A stretch of 64,000 nt of DNA from Gnetum montanum (lineage: Eukaryota; Streptophyta; Gnetopsida; Gnetales; Gnetaceae), in the NCBI GenBank assembly GCA_015680685.1, contig MNCI01010471.1, positions 124,001 through 188,000 on the forward strand, read 5' to 3'. The notes beneath the pieces are model-generated. The model was not told the DNA's origin and ran no database searches. It saw nothing but the letters and a program-made list of their open reading frames with translations. Positions within the stretch are counted from its first letter, which is position 1. Each line of letters opens with the position of its first letter. Below, piece by piece: positions 9,168-24,100 of this stretch. Position numbers and translations under genes: made by a program.

Positions 9168-12100
9168 GTTTTCTGTTTCTTATCTATTTTTATCTGTAAT
9201 GTTAGCAATTTATCTTGTTATTTATTTATATGGTGCAGCATTTAATATTTATGAAATCTAATTTTACTGTTTGCTTTATTCATACACGATTTTAGGCTGC
9301 AAGACAGCTGGAATTCTCCATTGGAAGAAGAAAGGGAGGTCCTAATACTGATTCTCTGGAGGACGCAGTGGCTATTCTACAGCATCATGATGCTGTTAGT
9401 GGCACGGAGAAACAGCATGTTGCGAATGACTATGCTTTACGCTTATCAAAGGCTTCAATAGAGGTGTTTATTTTATAAACCCTGTATATCTGTGTGGATC
9501 TACGTACACACTTTTTGTACCATTTTATATGATTTTATTTGCAAGTCATCTATAAAAATTGGATCCTGCTTTTTTAATTACCTTTCAGGTAGCATATGTT
9601 TCATTGATATATCTATGATTTTTTGTTAAGTATAGGCTGGGAGTATAGCTAAGCAAGCATTACTATTCCTTATGAGTAAAGATAACAGTTCTGAAGCTTT
9701 AAGGTATCCAATTCAATCACATAAGAGGCTTGCTTTTCTTGAGGCTAACTATTCAAGTAATGCAATTTTTGAAGAGAAAAAGATAGAGCTAGAGCAGGTA
9801 AAATGTTGTTCTGTATTAAAAATTTGATTTTATAAGGAAAGCATTTATTTTTTGAAACTGGATTATATCCTTGATATTCATACTGTATTTTTTTACAGTG
9901 TCCTCTGCTTAATATCAGCTACTGCCCCAAAACTGAAGCTGACTTGGGTGTGGGGAAAACTATGGTTTGCTATCTTTCGGACCTCAATTTTATTATAATA
10001 GATTTGTTAGTGATGTTAATGTTTGTGGTTTGCCTCACATTTTACATTTTTCCTTGTGCCTTAATAGGCGGTGGTTCTATACAATCCACTAGGTTGGATG
10101 CGCACAGAAGTTGTCAGAATTCCGGTAAACTGTAATTTTTAAAACTATATAGTTGTAAATCTTACTCATTTACACAACTAACTTATTCATGAAATGATAG
10201 AGATAGAGAGTCTTCCTATTTTTTTTTTCGCAAAAAGGTTGGGTATTAACAGAATACAGTACAAAATTGAGCAAGAACCTCAAAAGAACAAGCAGGGTAT
10301 AAGCCTACCCCCCAGAGGGTAGCAGATTGATAACATAAATTATCATCAACATGATAACAGAAAAGAAAAACAACAGCTTTACAGAACAAAATTATGTAGT
10401 ATTATGGACCTACCCATTCCATTTGTCCCATAGAGTCCCCAACATAAAAACCTGAAACACCCTTAAAACCGAGGAACCTTAAACTAGTTCGGTTAAGAAA
10501 TTGACAAAACCTGTTACAAGACATCAAGAAAAGGGCAGCAAATCACATGCACAAGAATCTATCAACTGAGAATGCAGAATAGGTGCTGATGTCATGGGAG
10601 GTAGTCAAATGGTTCAGGCCCAACACAAGATATGGGCAATAACCTGACTTCAGCCAGTGTTTGGTAGCATCTTTCTGCACCCTACTATGTCATTCCCTTA
10701 AGATCCTCTGTTTTGGCATCTCAGTACCATGCATTTGTTTAGTAGTAGCTGTCCAGAAGCTGACTTCCACCTTCTGGTGTTGGAGGTGAATTTGTTCTTG
10801 GTGTATGAGTTCTTGTTGTAGCTATCCTTAGACTCCTTGAGCTTCTGTTGTAGCCATGCTTCTCGTTCATGCTCCCAGATTTCTGTATGTTTGCATGCCT
10901 CCTCCATGGTTGTGTGCACCTGTTCATCTTCAAATTGGGCTGCTTACTAGCATTGAAAATCCTACAGGATCTTCTTTTATATTTGCTATCTAAAGATTTT
11001 AGTTTCACTTACCCTACGCTTCTTAATCTCTTGCTTGATTTGTTGCTTAATTTGCTCTATTATGTGAGCAACCTTTTGCTGGAATTCATCTTTAAGCTCC
11101 TATAGTCTGGTTTGGAGAGTAGCATCCATCTTCATCTTCATCTTCTGGGTTGTTAGTGTATTTGGTGCCATAACTTTTTGGGCCATTTCATTCTGTATGT
11201 GTGCAAGTTTGTGTTAGAAATTGGCTTGAAGCTCTACTTTTCATTGAGCAAACAACGTGTGTAACACCATCTGTAGGAAGAAAGAGTTAACACTCAATGC
11301 TTGTAACAAGCTGTCTGATAATTCAAGGGTAAACTTTTCTTTTCTCTTTTCTAAACAGTTGATCAATTATCAGAAATTCAACTTGCATATAGACCAGCAC
11401 ATACAACTATCATTTAAAGTAGAGCATAACAAGAAAATTATATGATGCAAGGCAAGGCCCAAGGATCTAGCAAGAAGAGTGCCAATATGACCATTGACAT
11501 CTCTTAATACACTATGCATCCAAGGTGCAGTACAAAAGCGAAGATATCTAAAACTTAAATCATATCTACAACCATCTAGCTTACCAAAAAGCCAATGAAT
11601 TTGATCACTTCACTTAGTAGTCTTATATTATGAACAGCCAACATGTGATCCATCATAAGGAATTCAAACTCAAGGAAAACATAATATTCATATACCTGGA
11701 TAATTGCAAATTGAAATACAAAATGATACAGTAGTCTTTACATTTACATTTATTCACAATATCATTGCCAATGATACAATATTTAGGGTTCAGCAAGTAA
11801 GAGAAATCAGAAACTAGATTGTACACATTAATAAACCTGTTCACATAGACAGCTGGACAAGAAGCACAAGAATATTATGAATTAATAGTTTACAAACCAA
11901 ATTATTGAAACTCTTAACAAACGTATTAAAAATAACTACATCCAGTGTCAATCAACAAACTATAATGAATTATCAATTTTTGGTTCAACCATGGCTGATA
12001 AAAAAAGATAACCATGAAAACCAAATAGTGACAACAAAAATCTATGTAAGATTCCTTTGATACAGTGTACAGGCTTGATTTTTTTCTTTATTTACTGATC

Positions 12101-15100
12101 AGATTTTGATTGTTCTCGGACCATAATAATAAATCTAATGTTGTTCATCAATAAACTTGTCTAACCCAACAGTTGGCCACAAGAAATGTAGAAATCGATA
12201 ATATCAAATCCATTCAATTGCACAATGAAACTATTTTATTTTTTTAAGAAACCTTCCTAATAAAAATCATTTCAAATCAACTTTTCTAAACTGAAATAAT
12301 AAATTACACACCATTAACATTTAATCAAACTATCTAATTTACCAATAATACAAAATAAAGAAATTACCTACAATTAGCAGCCATAATTTAACATCACTAA
12401 TATTTAATAACCATCGATTAACATCCTAGATTTTCCCCACTCCATTGGACTTATAGAAAGATAACAAAATTAGATTTGTGAAGGTACACAAATAAGAATC
12501 AAAATTCAATCCAAGGATTAAGCATTCAAGGGGATCATCAATCCAATTTTCCAGCCAGAACCAAGAATTTAACAATTCTGTAAATTTCAAAAAATCACAA
12601 AATTTAGATGGGCCCTGGGATATTCTCACTTTCTGCTAATAGTACCAATCCTCATATAAGGGATCCTTGGCCACTGTTGGCAGATCATTATGCCAATATG
12701 CCCCAAATTGTTATGGGTGTTTCTGAATCGTTATAGAAACAACTCTCATCCAAGTCATTTAGGCCTAAGAGTGCAGAGGATGGGTGGAGAGATCCATCAA
12801 CAAAATTAAGGATTCAACAAAAAAAATCTCAACAACAAATCTTGTCAAAGTTCATTCTAACATAAAGATGCTTCCCTACTTGCTTTACTGTTTGCTTCTT
12901 CCATTGCTCAGGTTGCTTCATCGATCACTTCAGTGCTTGCTTCTCCTATCGCTCTGCTGCTTGCTTCACCTTTTGCTTCTCCGCTCTCTTTGTTTCTCTT
13001 AAAAAGGTTAACAACATTTGCTTTTGTAAACATTATTGGTGAAGCTTCAAAGCCTATTTTGCATTTATGGAATGTCCTAACAATGTAGTTAGAGAATCCT
13101 ACCTTTGTTTGAAACTGAAACTGAAATATTAGCAGATCCAGCATATCTATTGGATAATAGAAATGTACATGCTATGAGTTTTAAAAATATCATTAAGTAA
13201 CTTACTAAGTGTTCTTGGTAATGTTTGTTTAAATTACTTTGATCCAGAATTTAGGAAGTTGATAAGCCTGTATACATCTATGATCCTTCTAGTCTTCTGT
13301 CAGTTGTTCCAAACATAAACCACTAGTTAGGAATATCAGATATGTTTCTATGGCACTTGGCATGAGAGAAGTTGTTTAATCTTGGGGTTATGCCCGCTCT
13401 TCCACTCTTTGTTATTAATAAGGTTGAAATGTCTTGAGATCTTTTGCTAATAGTGTAAAGTAATTTTTAAAAACCTTTTGAATGGTCCTTAAGTTTAATT
13501 TTTGTTTATTAATAATTATTTACCTTCATCCTGTACTGAAACTAAAACTGAAATTTTTTATTTCCTCCATGTGGAGTTCCTTGGGATTTATTCATTTTTG
13601 ATCCATTTTATAAAAAGTTTCATGATACCTGGATATAAATGTTGGAGAATGCTCACAATGATGAGTGAGAAGAAATGGGATTGACGATATCACCAAATGA
13701 GTGAGTCCTTTAAAGCAAGATGAGTTCGTGAAGATAATAGATGCAAGTGAGAACCATCCATAAAGAACATGAAATATAGAAGCCATCTACATGAAAAGGC
13801 CAGCAGATGTAAAAACACCAGCAATCAACAAATGGATGATCATAAGCTCAATCTGTGAACTACTGTTCATTACATAGTATTTTTACATTTTAGGGGACAA
13901 TTTGTTGGACTTGAAACCAATATGCTTGCTATTGGTACTACCCACTTGCTATTAATTGTACCAACATTGCTGTAATTCCCAAGAAGAAATCATAGTTACG
14001 CCTAGGGATTAGGCCTATTGGGGTTTTCAATAGCCTATATGTTATTGTTATAGGATCAGGCCCTTTCATATGATTGGTAGTTGGCTTCTTAGCCAAAATG
14101 AGCTAACCCAGTGTTTATTGAACCTGGAATGTTGTCCAATTGCCTAAAAACTTCAAGAAATTTTAGTGGTTAATGCTATTGGCATTGCTATCTATTCCAA
14201 CATAACTAGCAATTCATTATCAGTTTTAAAACTGATGATGTGCAGTGTGTGGCTTTGTACCAATATTTTAATGATTGGGAAATGTAAATTTAAGCAAAGA
14301 GACATTGGGGTAGGAGGTACAAGAACAGAGCCCTGTTGCTGAGTTATGCCTTTGACTGTCCTTCTACAGTCTATCTGTACTGCAACTTGCAAGGTGTATT
14401 TTTCCCACATGATGTTCAAAATAATGTTGTTACTACAACAATGACTACTTTAAAAAAAAATAGCATACACAATCATATTGTTACTAAAACTATGATTGCC
14501 ATTAAGAAAATTAAAGAAACTTTAAGCTCATTTTGTGGTTTAATGTATATTTAATATCTACAATTCTTATAGTATTTAAGGACTGTCATTTGGAGTGATG
14601 GTAAAGTGCTCATTTCTCAAGTTAAAGACCTGGGTTTGAGCCTGGGTGCAACCACTTGAAGAGGTTAGTTTTTTGCTTATCTAATAACCCTTTTGGGACC
14701 CCACCTAGCAGGATGAGCACTGTGGCTCTAGGTGATGATCCTATCTCTTATAGTGTTTAAAGAATTTACTATAATTATGAATGAGCAGGGAATGACGTCA
14801 TTAGCAAGGGTATATGTATTCTGGTATTTTAAGTTGATTTGTTTATTTCTTTATAAAAGACTTACATTGTTTCCTAAAGAATGTGAATCAGTAAAACACA
14901 ATATTTTGTTACCAATAGTAGATATTGCAAATGTTTTAAGTTTTGATTTAAGCACTAGTAATTTAGTTACTAAGGTAATCACTATGTCATGAAATTTATT
15001 TGAGTGGATCTAATCCTATGGCGTGGTGGGTAGAAGCAGGAATAACAAAGTTTACATATGCTAGTGGAATCATGATTTACTGCCCTAGAACATTGTCACA

Positions 15101-18100
15101 TTTGTATCAAATTAAGGGCAGTGCATTTTTAAATCAACATTATCTTGGGAGAAAGTCATGTTCTGTGGTGTATCTTTTAATATTGATTGTACTTGATAAG
15201 GTTCACAGTTCACCATGTAATTTACTTGATGTGAGTTCTTACCTCTCTAACCCAGATGGATGGTTAAGAAAGAGTAAAACCGAGGAGCTTACATTTTATT
15301 CTAGAGTTGATGTGAATTGTCATCGTAGATATTGTTAACTAGCAATCTAATTCGGTCGGTGGCTTCTATTACAGGTAACAACTACAGCTTTGGAGGTTAT
15401 GGATCCAGTGGGTAGAAATATACAGGTGCAGTTTGTTCCAGTTGATGCTGCATCTCAAAAAATTCGAGAATTTTATACTTCATCTGAATCAGACTCAGCC
15501 ATGGCACAAAAACTTTTCAATCTTTACTTTGAAGTATCTGTTCCCCCACTTGGTTATGCTGTATATCGCATTAAAGCTTCTGCAAACAAACCTACATGTA
15601 CGGAGAATCATAATAACATACCTTTTCATGCAGTTTCTAACACCGCTTTAATAGGTGCTTATTTTATTATTGTGACCTTAAAATATACATTTAAATTTCA
15701 CATTTCAGGGTCATCAGTGAAAATCCCTCCATATTTTAATGGAGATATTATTTTGAAGTCATCTAAGTTGCAGATGACATTTTCCAACTCCACAGGATTG
15801 CTAAAGTTGATTGAAGATACTGACAATAGGGTAAGTTGTGAATTGAAGCTAGCCACCAAGGCTATTAGGCCAAATTATATACATGGACAGTCAGTGAATG
15901 CCGTGTTTCAAGGAGAGAATCATTTGTACCAGGGTCGGTAGTGTTGTTGGTTGCAAAGGATTGGCTACAAGTTATTATTGGTGTTATTTTTTTCCTTCTA
16001 TTAGTTCATTCATAGATCTTGCTAAAAATTGCTTGGTAATGGATTTTAGCTAATCAAAGTGAACCTTTATGGCTTTACCAAGGTATCCCTATCTGTGGAG
16101 CAATCATTTTGTTGGTATAATGGAAGTGATGGCAACACCGGTGAAAAAAAAGTCCAGGTGCACATATACTTTTTCTGTGTTTTGGATGCCTATTTAAATA
16201 GAATGGAGAACCATTCTGACTATTTTTGGGTAAAGATGCTAACTATATAGACCTAGATTTTACTAATTAGAATTTATAATTTCTTTAAAAAGTGCTGAGA
16301 GGAAAACTAAGAAAAATGAACTTAAACTGGCAAGTTATCAAATTTGAAAATAAAATTATAAGGGCAGCATCCTTTTTGCATTATGTTTTTTTTCTTCCCT
16401 TTTGAAACAGATAGAACCAAAATTTTATTAATAATAATGGGTGAACATTATCAATTTCTTGCTATGGAAAGAACAACAAAATTTCATCATCATTATTATC
16501 ACTGTCATCATCCTAGCTTTATTTCAACTACATGGGGTTGGCTATATGAGTTCTTTTATGCCATTCACTTCTATTAAGAGCCAACAACAAATTCTCAATA
16601 AATTGTAATTAGATGCAGATCGAGCACTGATGGGAAAGTTATAGTATTGTCTCAGCAATGCAATTAGAAAATGAAGATATGTTCTCTGATCATCCCTGTT
16701 AGAATATATAATTGAACTTCTATTCCATTTTCCTTTTCAAGTGTCTTGTTCCTTTGTAATGTTGGAATTGGATTGCAAATTTGTAATCTGGTTGCATTGC
16801 ACTTTAAGTCACTTTAATGGTACAAGATCCTGCTATAATTCTACTGCCTGTCTATCATCGGTTTGAGCATAATTTGTTGACGTTAAAAAATACGCTTCTC
16901 TAGATGCATTGTTTTAGCGTATGCATCAGAACTCTAATTTCATTTTGAATGGTCTTGCTTCTCGTTGCCCTTGCTATCTGTCATCATTTTGTTATTCAGA
17001 AGCATAGTTACTGTTCCTGTTCTCTGTTCCTTGTTCACTGGATTAGTTTGCTCACTGTCAACTTCCTGTTTGTTTTGGTTATTTATCAAAATTGCACTCC
17101 TTTTGATACGCCACTAATTTGGACATTACAGCTGGACAATTGTGTATGTTATTTTAAATAATGACTGATGCTAACAACATTCCCTTTTTCATTCCATGTT
17201 CGATGAGAACAGATATGTCAGTGTTTGATTCATGCTATTCTTTTTATTGGTTGTTTTCTTATATAGCAACCGGTTCTGGTCCTCTTTGTTACAGTGTGGT
17301 TACCATAAGTCTGGTAATGCCAGCTAATACCCCTATCTTGTTGTTCTGTTAGGATATGATTTCCAATATTAAATATGCTTGTATGAGGAAATTGTATGGT
17401 TGTCTCCCAAACTTTAGCTTGAATATATACATATTAGGAATAAGTGTATCTTTTGGCATTATATTATTAGGAAATTGGAATATGAACATGGCTTAGGAGT
17501 ACCCACAACATCTTAAGTTATGGTGATAATCAACAACTATCATACCCTCTTGTTAACTATACAATGAAGAACTTATTAAATGCGTGTTTTACATTATACA
17601 TGCAATCTAATAACATATTGTAAATAGTGAATCTTAAACTATTTTGTGAATATTGAAGGTTAATGCCATATTAAGAGAAATGTCAACATGACTTAAGGAT
17701 GCCATAACCTTATTTTAAGGGCATCGTATCATTTAAGAATTGCAATTAGTTTATTAATAATTGCTTAACCCCACAGGGGGTGTTATTCTTGTGAGCTAAT
17801 TCAGATAAGATAATGAACACAGAATAAACATTCCTATACTCACAAGTATGAATTATCTATTTTATACTCATTTGTTTTATTAATCAAGCTACACGTACCT
17901 TTGTGTGAGATTCAACCTCTACCCGTAGGAAAGTTGGAATATACTATTGAGAATTTTCTGTAATTCATGGCATGGTGTGTTTTTGTTCTTGGCAGGAATT
18001 GCTCCCATGCCTTTTGTGCGTAATCATCAGGTTACAATGCTAACTAGGGACAATTTTCAGTATTGAAAGGAAAAAATATCTCTTACTTTGAGTACTATGA

Positions 18101-21100
18101 ACCTTGATTTGGTGTTCCATGTGGATATGGCTCAGATCCTATGGAATCAAGTATGTCACAGGAAAATGGTTTGTTTCAGTGGTGGGAGCAATGCAACGAC
18201 TTAGGTATGATGTTTGTCAAGACCTATATAAGTAAGAACATTTAGGGTTTTATTCTTGAATGTGACAAACGAATTCATGTGAGCCTTTGAAGAATAATTC
18301 ACGAACTTTGATAAAGTGAACCCTCATAAAGAAACTTTCAGGTATCAGGCACAACTACTCTTAACAGTGTGCACAAGCATATTGTGGAAATGAGGGATAT
18401 TGCAGCTCAACCCAAATCTTGAGGGATTAAGTTTTCAGAGTCATTTTTTGTCACTTTCATACTTAATTCCCTTCCAAATGAGGATGCACCATTTAAAATC
18501 TGATATGATACACATAGGAAGAATGGTCACTGAATGAACTTTTGACCATGTGTTTTCAAGAGGAAGAAGGAATTATGCATGAAAAGTTGGAAAGTGTTAA
18601 TCTATTCATTCATGGTAAAAGGAAGGACAAGGACAAAGGTGTTCATAAGGAGAAGAATGAAGCAAATTTGCCAATGATAGACATGGCAAAAAGACAACTT
18701 GGTTCTTTTACAAGAAGAAGCAAGATATTAAGAAAAATCATCAAAACTACAGAAAAGGCTTGAGAAAAGTATAAAAAAGAGCTGAGAAGAAAGGTAATAT
18801 CATTTCCTATGTATGCCAGGAATCTTATTTTGTTGATGCTTTTGACAATACATGGTGGATTGATTTTAGTGGTACAATTCACATTCCCAGTTTATGTTTC
18901 TGCACTTTCATTTTTCTCAAATTTAAAAGGTTCGAGAGATTACATCATGAATGGAATTTCAATTCCAATGTGCTCTAGTCGCACATGCAAGCTCTCGCCA
19001 GAATGATTGGGTACTAGAACATTAAAATGAACAATGACCAATGGTCTCAGGTTGTGTCATACATCTTATACAAAGCTCAGTTAGAATTAAACCTTTGTGG
19101 TGTAAAAACATGTTCACAGTTCCATACAAGCATTTTAACATAAAAACTTGGCATTTTGGAATCATAATATCTTTCCACTGTGCTGAAGGGTCCTTCATAC
19201 CCAAAACCAACTTTTCATAAGCAGCATTCAACTTATGCTGATTAAAGTTACTACAACAAATGGATTGCCCTTCAATATCCATATTCATTTCAAATCAAAC
19301 TTTTAGCTTCTCCAAACTTTGTCATGTTGGGTTTGCACAAATTATTGGAGGTGTATTGTTAAACAAAAGATTATTGTAAAGGTACTTGGTACACATCACT
19401 TGAACCCATGGCTTGTCCCCTATGTAAATTTGCCAAATCAATTTACCAAGCAATGCCAAATTGATGTGGTGAAATTGTTTTAATATCCCAACTACCTTCT
19501 TAAATAAGGTTAACAAAAAAATTCCCATTATATAGTATGAAAACCTCTAACCTTAGTGTGAGACCAAAGAAATTGGCGCTCCTTTTTTTTCTAGGATATT
19601 TGCAACTGCTTCTGGGGCTTTGTAGCAAGATAGGAGATAAAGGGTATAGCACAAAGCACTGACCTGATCAACTGGAGTCTCCCTTCTTGAGTTAAAGCTT
19701 CTCATTTGATGCAGCCACATGTTTTTGCTACTTCGTCAATTACCTCTTTCCAAAAATTGATTTTGATTTGGCAAGTGAGGACAAGAGTGCCTAGATATTT
19801 AGTGGGTAGATTGTCTTCTTTATAAAGCATTCTAGAGCAAAAATCTTGAAAGATTAGTTTGGTGCTTCCAAAATAAAATTTTTTTCTTTTGGTAAAATTG
19901 ATTTGTAGTCCAGATGCATGACAAAAAGATTAATACAATCATATGCATTTGTGAGGACAGAATCAGTTCCCTATAACAAAAAAATTAAAAGAATTATTGA
20001 CAAACTGAGAATTAATAAAGTCAGAGCATCCAAATGCAAGGTTAATTCCTTTGATAAGCTATTGCTGTTTCTGCTTCTTGATAATAGCACCAAGTTCTTC
20101 TATGGCCATAATGATTAAATAAGGAGAGATTGTGTCTCCTTGTCTTACCCTATTCTTGGCCATAACGTCTCCCACACATTGTCCATTAACTAGAATTGAG
20201 AATTGGGTGCCTATCAACTTCCTGGTCCAACGATTGCAATACCTCCTTAAGCATTTGAGATAACTCTTTTAAGGGATTCAATTGAAATCTTAGATTGGGT
20301 TTGGAAATGCCCTTGCTTGGACCTCCATATCTTAGGTCCGGAAGGAGTTTGTCCTGGCTGAAGAAGAAAATGCTTGACTCCATTCCACTGGAAGGAATTG
20401 CTGCATTTTCCATAGGCCTTTCTTTTGATTTGTATGCTAACATTCTTCATCATGGAAGATCTCCTTTTCCTCGGCCTGATTCACATTCTGCACTGCAGAA
20501 TCTGCACCAAGAGTTTCAAAACCCTCGTGAACTTGCCCACATTGCCCCATCCTCTACATGTAGCTTTATTAATAAAACTAATGATGACTAGATGATACCC
20601 AAAAAGGCTTGAAATGAAGACCAATACGATTCCTCTCTCATGGTAAAAATAAAAGGTACTTGCAAGGCCTCTCAACATGGAAAAACAAAAATTTCCAGAC
20701 CTTTGATAGAACTATTCATTCTTGGTAATTTCATCTTGACTGGGATAGAAACTTGACAACATGGCTTCTATCTCAAATCTCTCTAAAAAACAAAACAAAA
20801 CATATATAAATTTATTGATGCCTTCTGGATCCCTGAAGCTCCAAATTTATTCCTAACTTTCAGCATCATGGCCAAAATACAGAACCAAATGCACCCAAAA
20901 CACAGTGAAATCAGAATGTAGAAAGTAGCACAAATAAAAAAAAAAGGCTAAATCTTTGAAAGCAACCTGGCTTGAATATCCTTTTAGACTTTAAAGATTG
21001 TAATTTAACAGTGACTGAGTTTGGACTAATCATAACCATTATCCTAGCCTTGTCCCAACAAAATGGGGTCAGCTACTTGAGTTCATTTTTGCCATTTGCC

Positions 21101-24100
21101 TTTATGAAGAGCTAGATCTTGGTTTATTTGCAGGTGCATCACATCTGGGGAATGTTCTTGCATCTGCCAAATCTGAAAAAGAACTCATCCATGGGATTTG
21201 GCATGGTTTTACAGCCGGCTACCAACCTGACACTAACTCTCCTCCTTTCGTATTGGGGTTTGGCAACAGAATTGGCAGAGTTTGAACTATTATTGCTGAT
21301 ATTAGAAAACAGTGCAAATGCAAATCATAAGGCCACAGAAACCAAAACAGTCCACCATGAAAGATGTTAAGGATGACATTAAAATATACAACAGAAAACA
21401 TTCAAGAGACTAAATTGAAATAGAAATTATAGCTGGAAAATGGAGTGTACTAGAAACTAGACAAATTCTTGGAATACAAAAGAAAACATACTGACCTCTG
21501 ACAGTCATGGAATCAGTGAAACAAGAAGAATAACTGAAAAGAACTTATGGAGAGAAAATTTTGCTCAGGATTATTGTCTTCTAGCCTTTCATCATTCTGA
21601 ATAATGCAAGCTGATGGAGTTCACATTTGCAAACTTGGTAAGCCTGGCGACCCCCATCCATACCTTTTAAACAACATGTCTTGTTCCCTCCATGCAGGGA
21701 GTTTGTGTTGCATGTATTTCTACAAAATCCGTATGTGGCCAATGTGTGGGTAGCAGTTGGTATTTCTCTGTCTTTGTAGGCCTCCAATGATTCGTTGGTC
21801 ACAATGATGCTTTGGTGCATTTGGAAGGCTCGAAATGCCAAGATCTTCCACTTTGCGTTGCTTTCCTTGCCCTTACACACCGCCTTCCTCATGCATCGGT
21901 TGTGGAGGGAAGCTACAACTGCCATAGGAGTCCCCAACTCATGAGCCTAAGGTGGAGGGGTTCCATCAAAATTGTGATTTGTGGGCTATGGTGGTTTAGA
22001 TGGGTTGGGAGGATATGTTGCCATTGTTGGTAGGTGACTTGGACCTACTTGATTGTAGTTTCAACAAACACTGGTGGGGGGATACCATTACTTTTTGTGG
22101 GGTCCGTGTAAACCTCACGGAGGTGGATTTGGTGGGTTACCTTGGGGTGTTGGTGGCTAGGGAGGTTGTCCTGTTGACTGGGCGGGGCTTACAAGATGTG
22201 GAGGGTTTCTTCCCCAGTCTTGTCCCTAAGACTACTAGTGGGCAAGTCCCTTGGTTTGCGCTCCCTCGCTTGTGGTAGGAGGCTACTGAGCTTATTGACC
22301 ACTCCTTTGTCTAGTTAGGGAATGTCTAGAAGTTGCAAGGGGCCCATTTTGCCTTCGTTTGGTGCATGCAGTTGGTGAGACCTGTGAATCTCCCTAAGTT
22401 CTTCTTGGCCTCCCTGCATTGGGAACAATAAGGGAGGCATTTAAGGCTTATTTTGTCTCTGTGGAGGGTGGTGCAGCTTGTTAATCTGCCCACATGGCCC
22501 AACCCTTCATTTGCATGTACAGTCGATGGTGGCCCCTTGAGGGGGCCTCCTCTTCATTTGCCCCTATGTCAGGGGTGGATGCTGGGGTTTTGGGCAAGGG
22601 GTTTGCATATGCTTTTGCTCCCCTTTAGGGGGTGGGTGAGCAGTTCCTTTTGGTGCATGAGGCCTTGTGCTAGGAGTTGTAGGCCAAGTTTGAAGAGCAG
22701 CTTTACAAGATAGTGGCAGAAATTGAGGCTAGGGTGCATGAAGAGGAGTGTGTGAGGTGGGAGGCTATGCTCCTTCAATAGACCCAAGAGGTTCAAGCCA
22801 GATCCCTATAGGAGAGTTTGTGTTGTAGGGAGGAGGCTGAAGAGCAATGCTAGTAGAGAGAATGGTGCGAGGTGGCCCTGTGGAATGAGAGTGAGGAATA
22901 GTTGCATAGATAAGAGTGAGGAATAGTTGCATAGATAGGTCTAGGAGGATCTGCTCAAGGAAGAGGAGCAATGGAGGCTCCACAAAGAGGAGGAAGAACA
23001 GAGGGTTTGGACCCTCCTAGAGGAGCAACAAATGAAGACCTAAGTGGATTAGGTGCATGAGTTTGATGCTTGCCGCTAGCTCCAACAGCGGTGACCTCCC
23101 TACATGATTATTGGAATAAATAGAAATGCTGTGTGGACTACTCTGCATTGTTATATTCGGGCAAATGCCACCGAGTTCCACCTTGACAGGTCCCAAACGC
23201 TGCCTCTTAAGGAGAGATAGGCGAAGGAGAAAAAGTACAAGAACTTTCAGGAGGCAGCAGCTTTCATGACCACTCAACATTGGAGGGTAGTTTTGGATGG
23301 GGTCCACTCCTAGGTGAGGACTAGGTGTGCATGTTCCTGACTGTCTCATCTTGACTGAGGGGGTCTCTATTGTCTGCTGTCGATTCTGTTGTTTTTGTTG
23401 GGTCCCATCTGTTGTTTGCGGTTTTCCCCCTATTGTGTTTGTGTTCCCCTTAGTGGGGTTGGTTATCTTATGGCAGGTGCCACCTTAGTGGGCCAATTTG
23501 TTTATCGGTTGTGATCCTTTGTGCTACTGTGGGGGGTAGTTAACACCTAACGTTGTGCTGTTACTTCGGGGGATGTTTCTCCCCTAGACTGTGTTGTTTG
23601 GGCTAGTTACACCCCTTTTTGATTTTTGTACTAGGGAGGGTCCTCCCCCGTGCTGCTTGTACATATTCTTACATTAATTTAACCTGACCTTCAAAAAAAA
23701 AAAAGAAGGAGACATCAATAACTAATGCCCATTACCTTAAACTTTTGTAACTTTTCTATTCCTTGGTGTGGGTTTCTTGTAATTGCTGATTGTGGCAAGA
23801 GAGGGCAGAATGGGCAACTATTGGGAGTGTTGTAGTAGACAATTATTGTATAACATGATAACAATACCAATATCATACAATTCTTCTGCTGTTGGCAGTT
23901 GGCACAACAGAAGTTCTCATTGTCACTGAAGTTTTCATTGCACGACATATAGGGCTTCTTATGGATGGTGAGAGTTTGAGCGTTTGGGGGCTGTAGGCTT
24001 TAGGACACGAATGATTTCTTCTATGGCAGGGATTCATGTTTGTCTAGTGGTCAAACTCCAAGATCTGTTCTTTCCACATTCGTAGAAGGTGGCCAAATTA

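Larger units (their letters stand above)
21680..23704 (+). mobile_element. 5'-truncated LINE with full 3' coding extension (copy 2)
   Basis: It begins within the end of zf-RVT ([16 protein letters not shown], about 21705-21750) followed by [16 protein letters not shown]. The family's conserved C-terminal block follows (about 21985-22480), then a Glu/Gln-rich coiled coil (22640-23080) and a J-like end (23093-23330). The 3' UTR ends ACCTGACCTTC and a poly(A) at 23693-23704. In-frame stops are many. A 25-bp duplication (GAGTGAGGAATAGTTGCATA) lies at 22888-22937. Confidence 0.85.

Noticed and set aside
12890-13000. CTT/CTG-rich Leu-rich frame resembling a signal or membrane segment
   Set aside because: Low-complexity pyrimidine tract without start context or homologue.
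15000-15338. 112-codon frame before mannosidase exon 6
   Set aside because: No splice sites linking it to the exons, no family match, and the frame is not continuous with exon 6.
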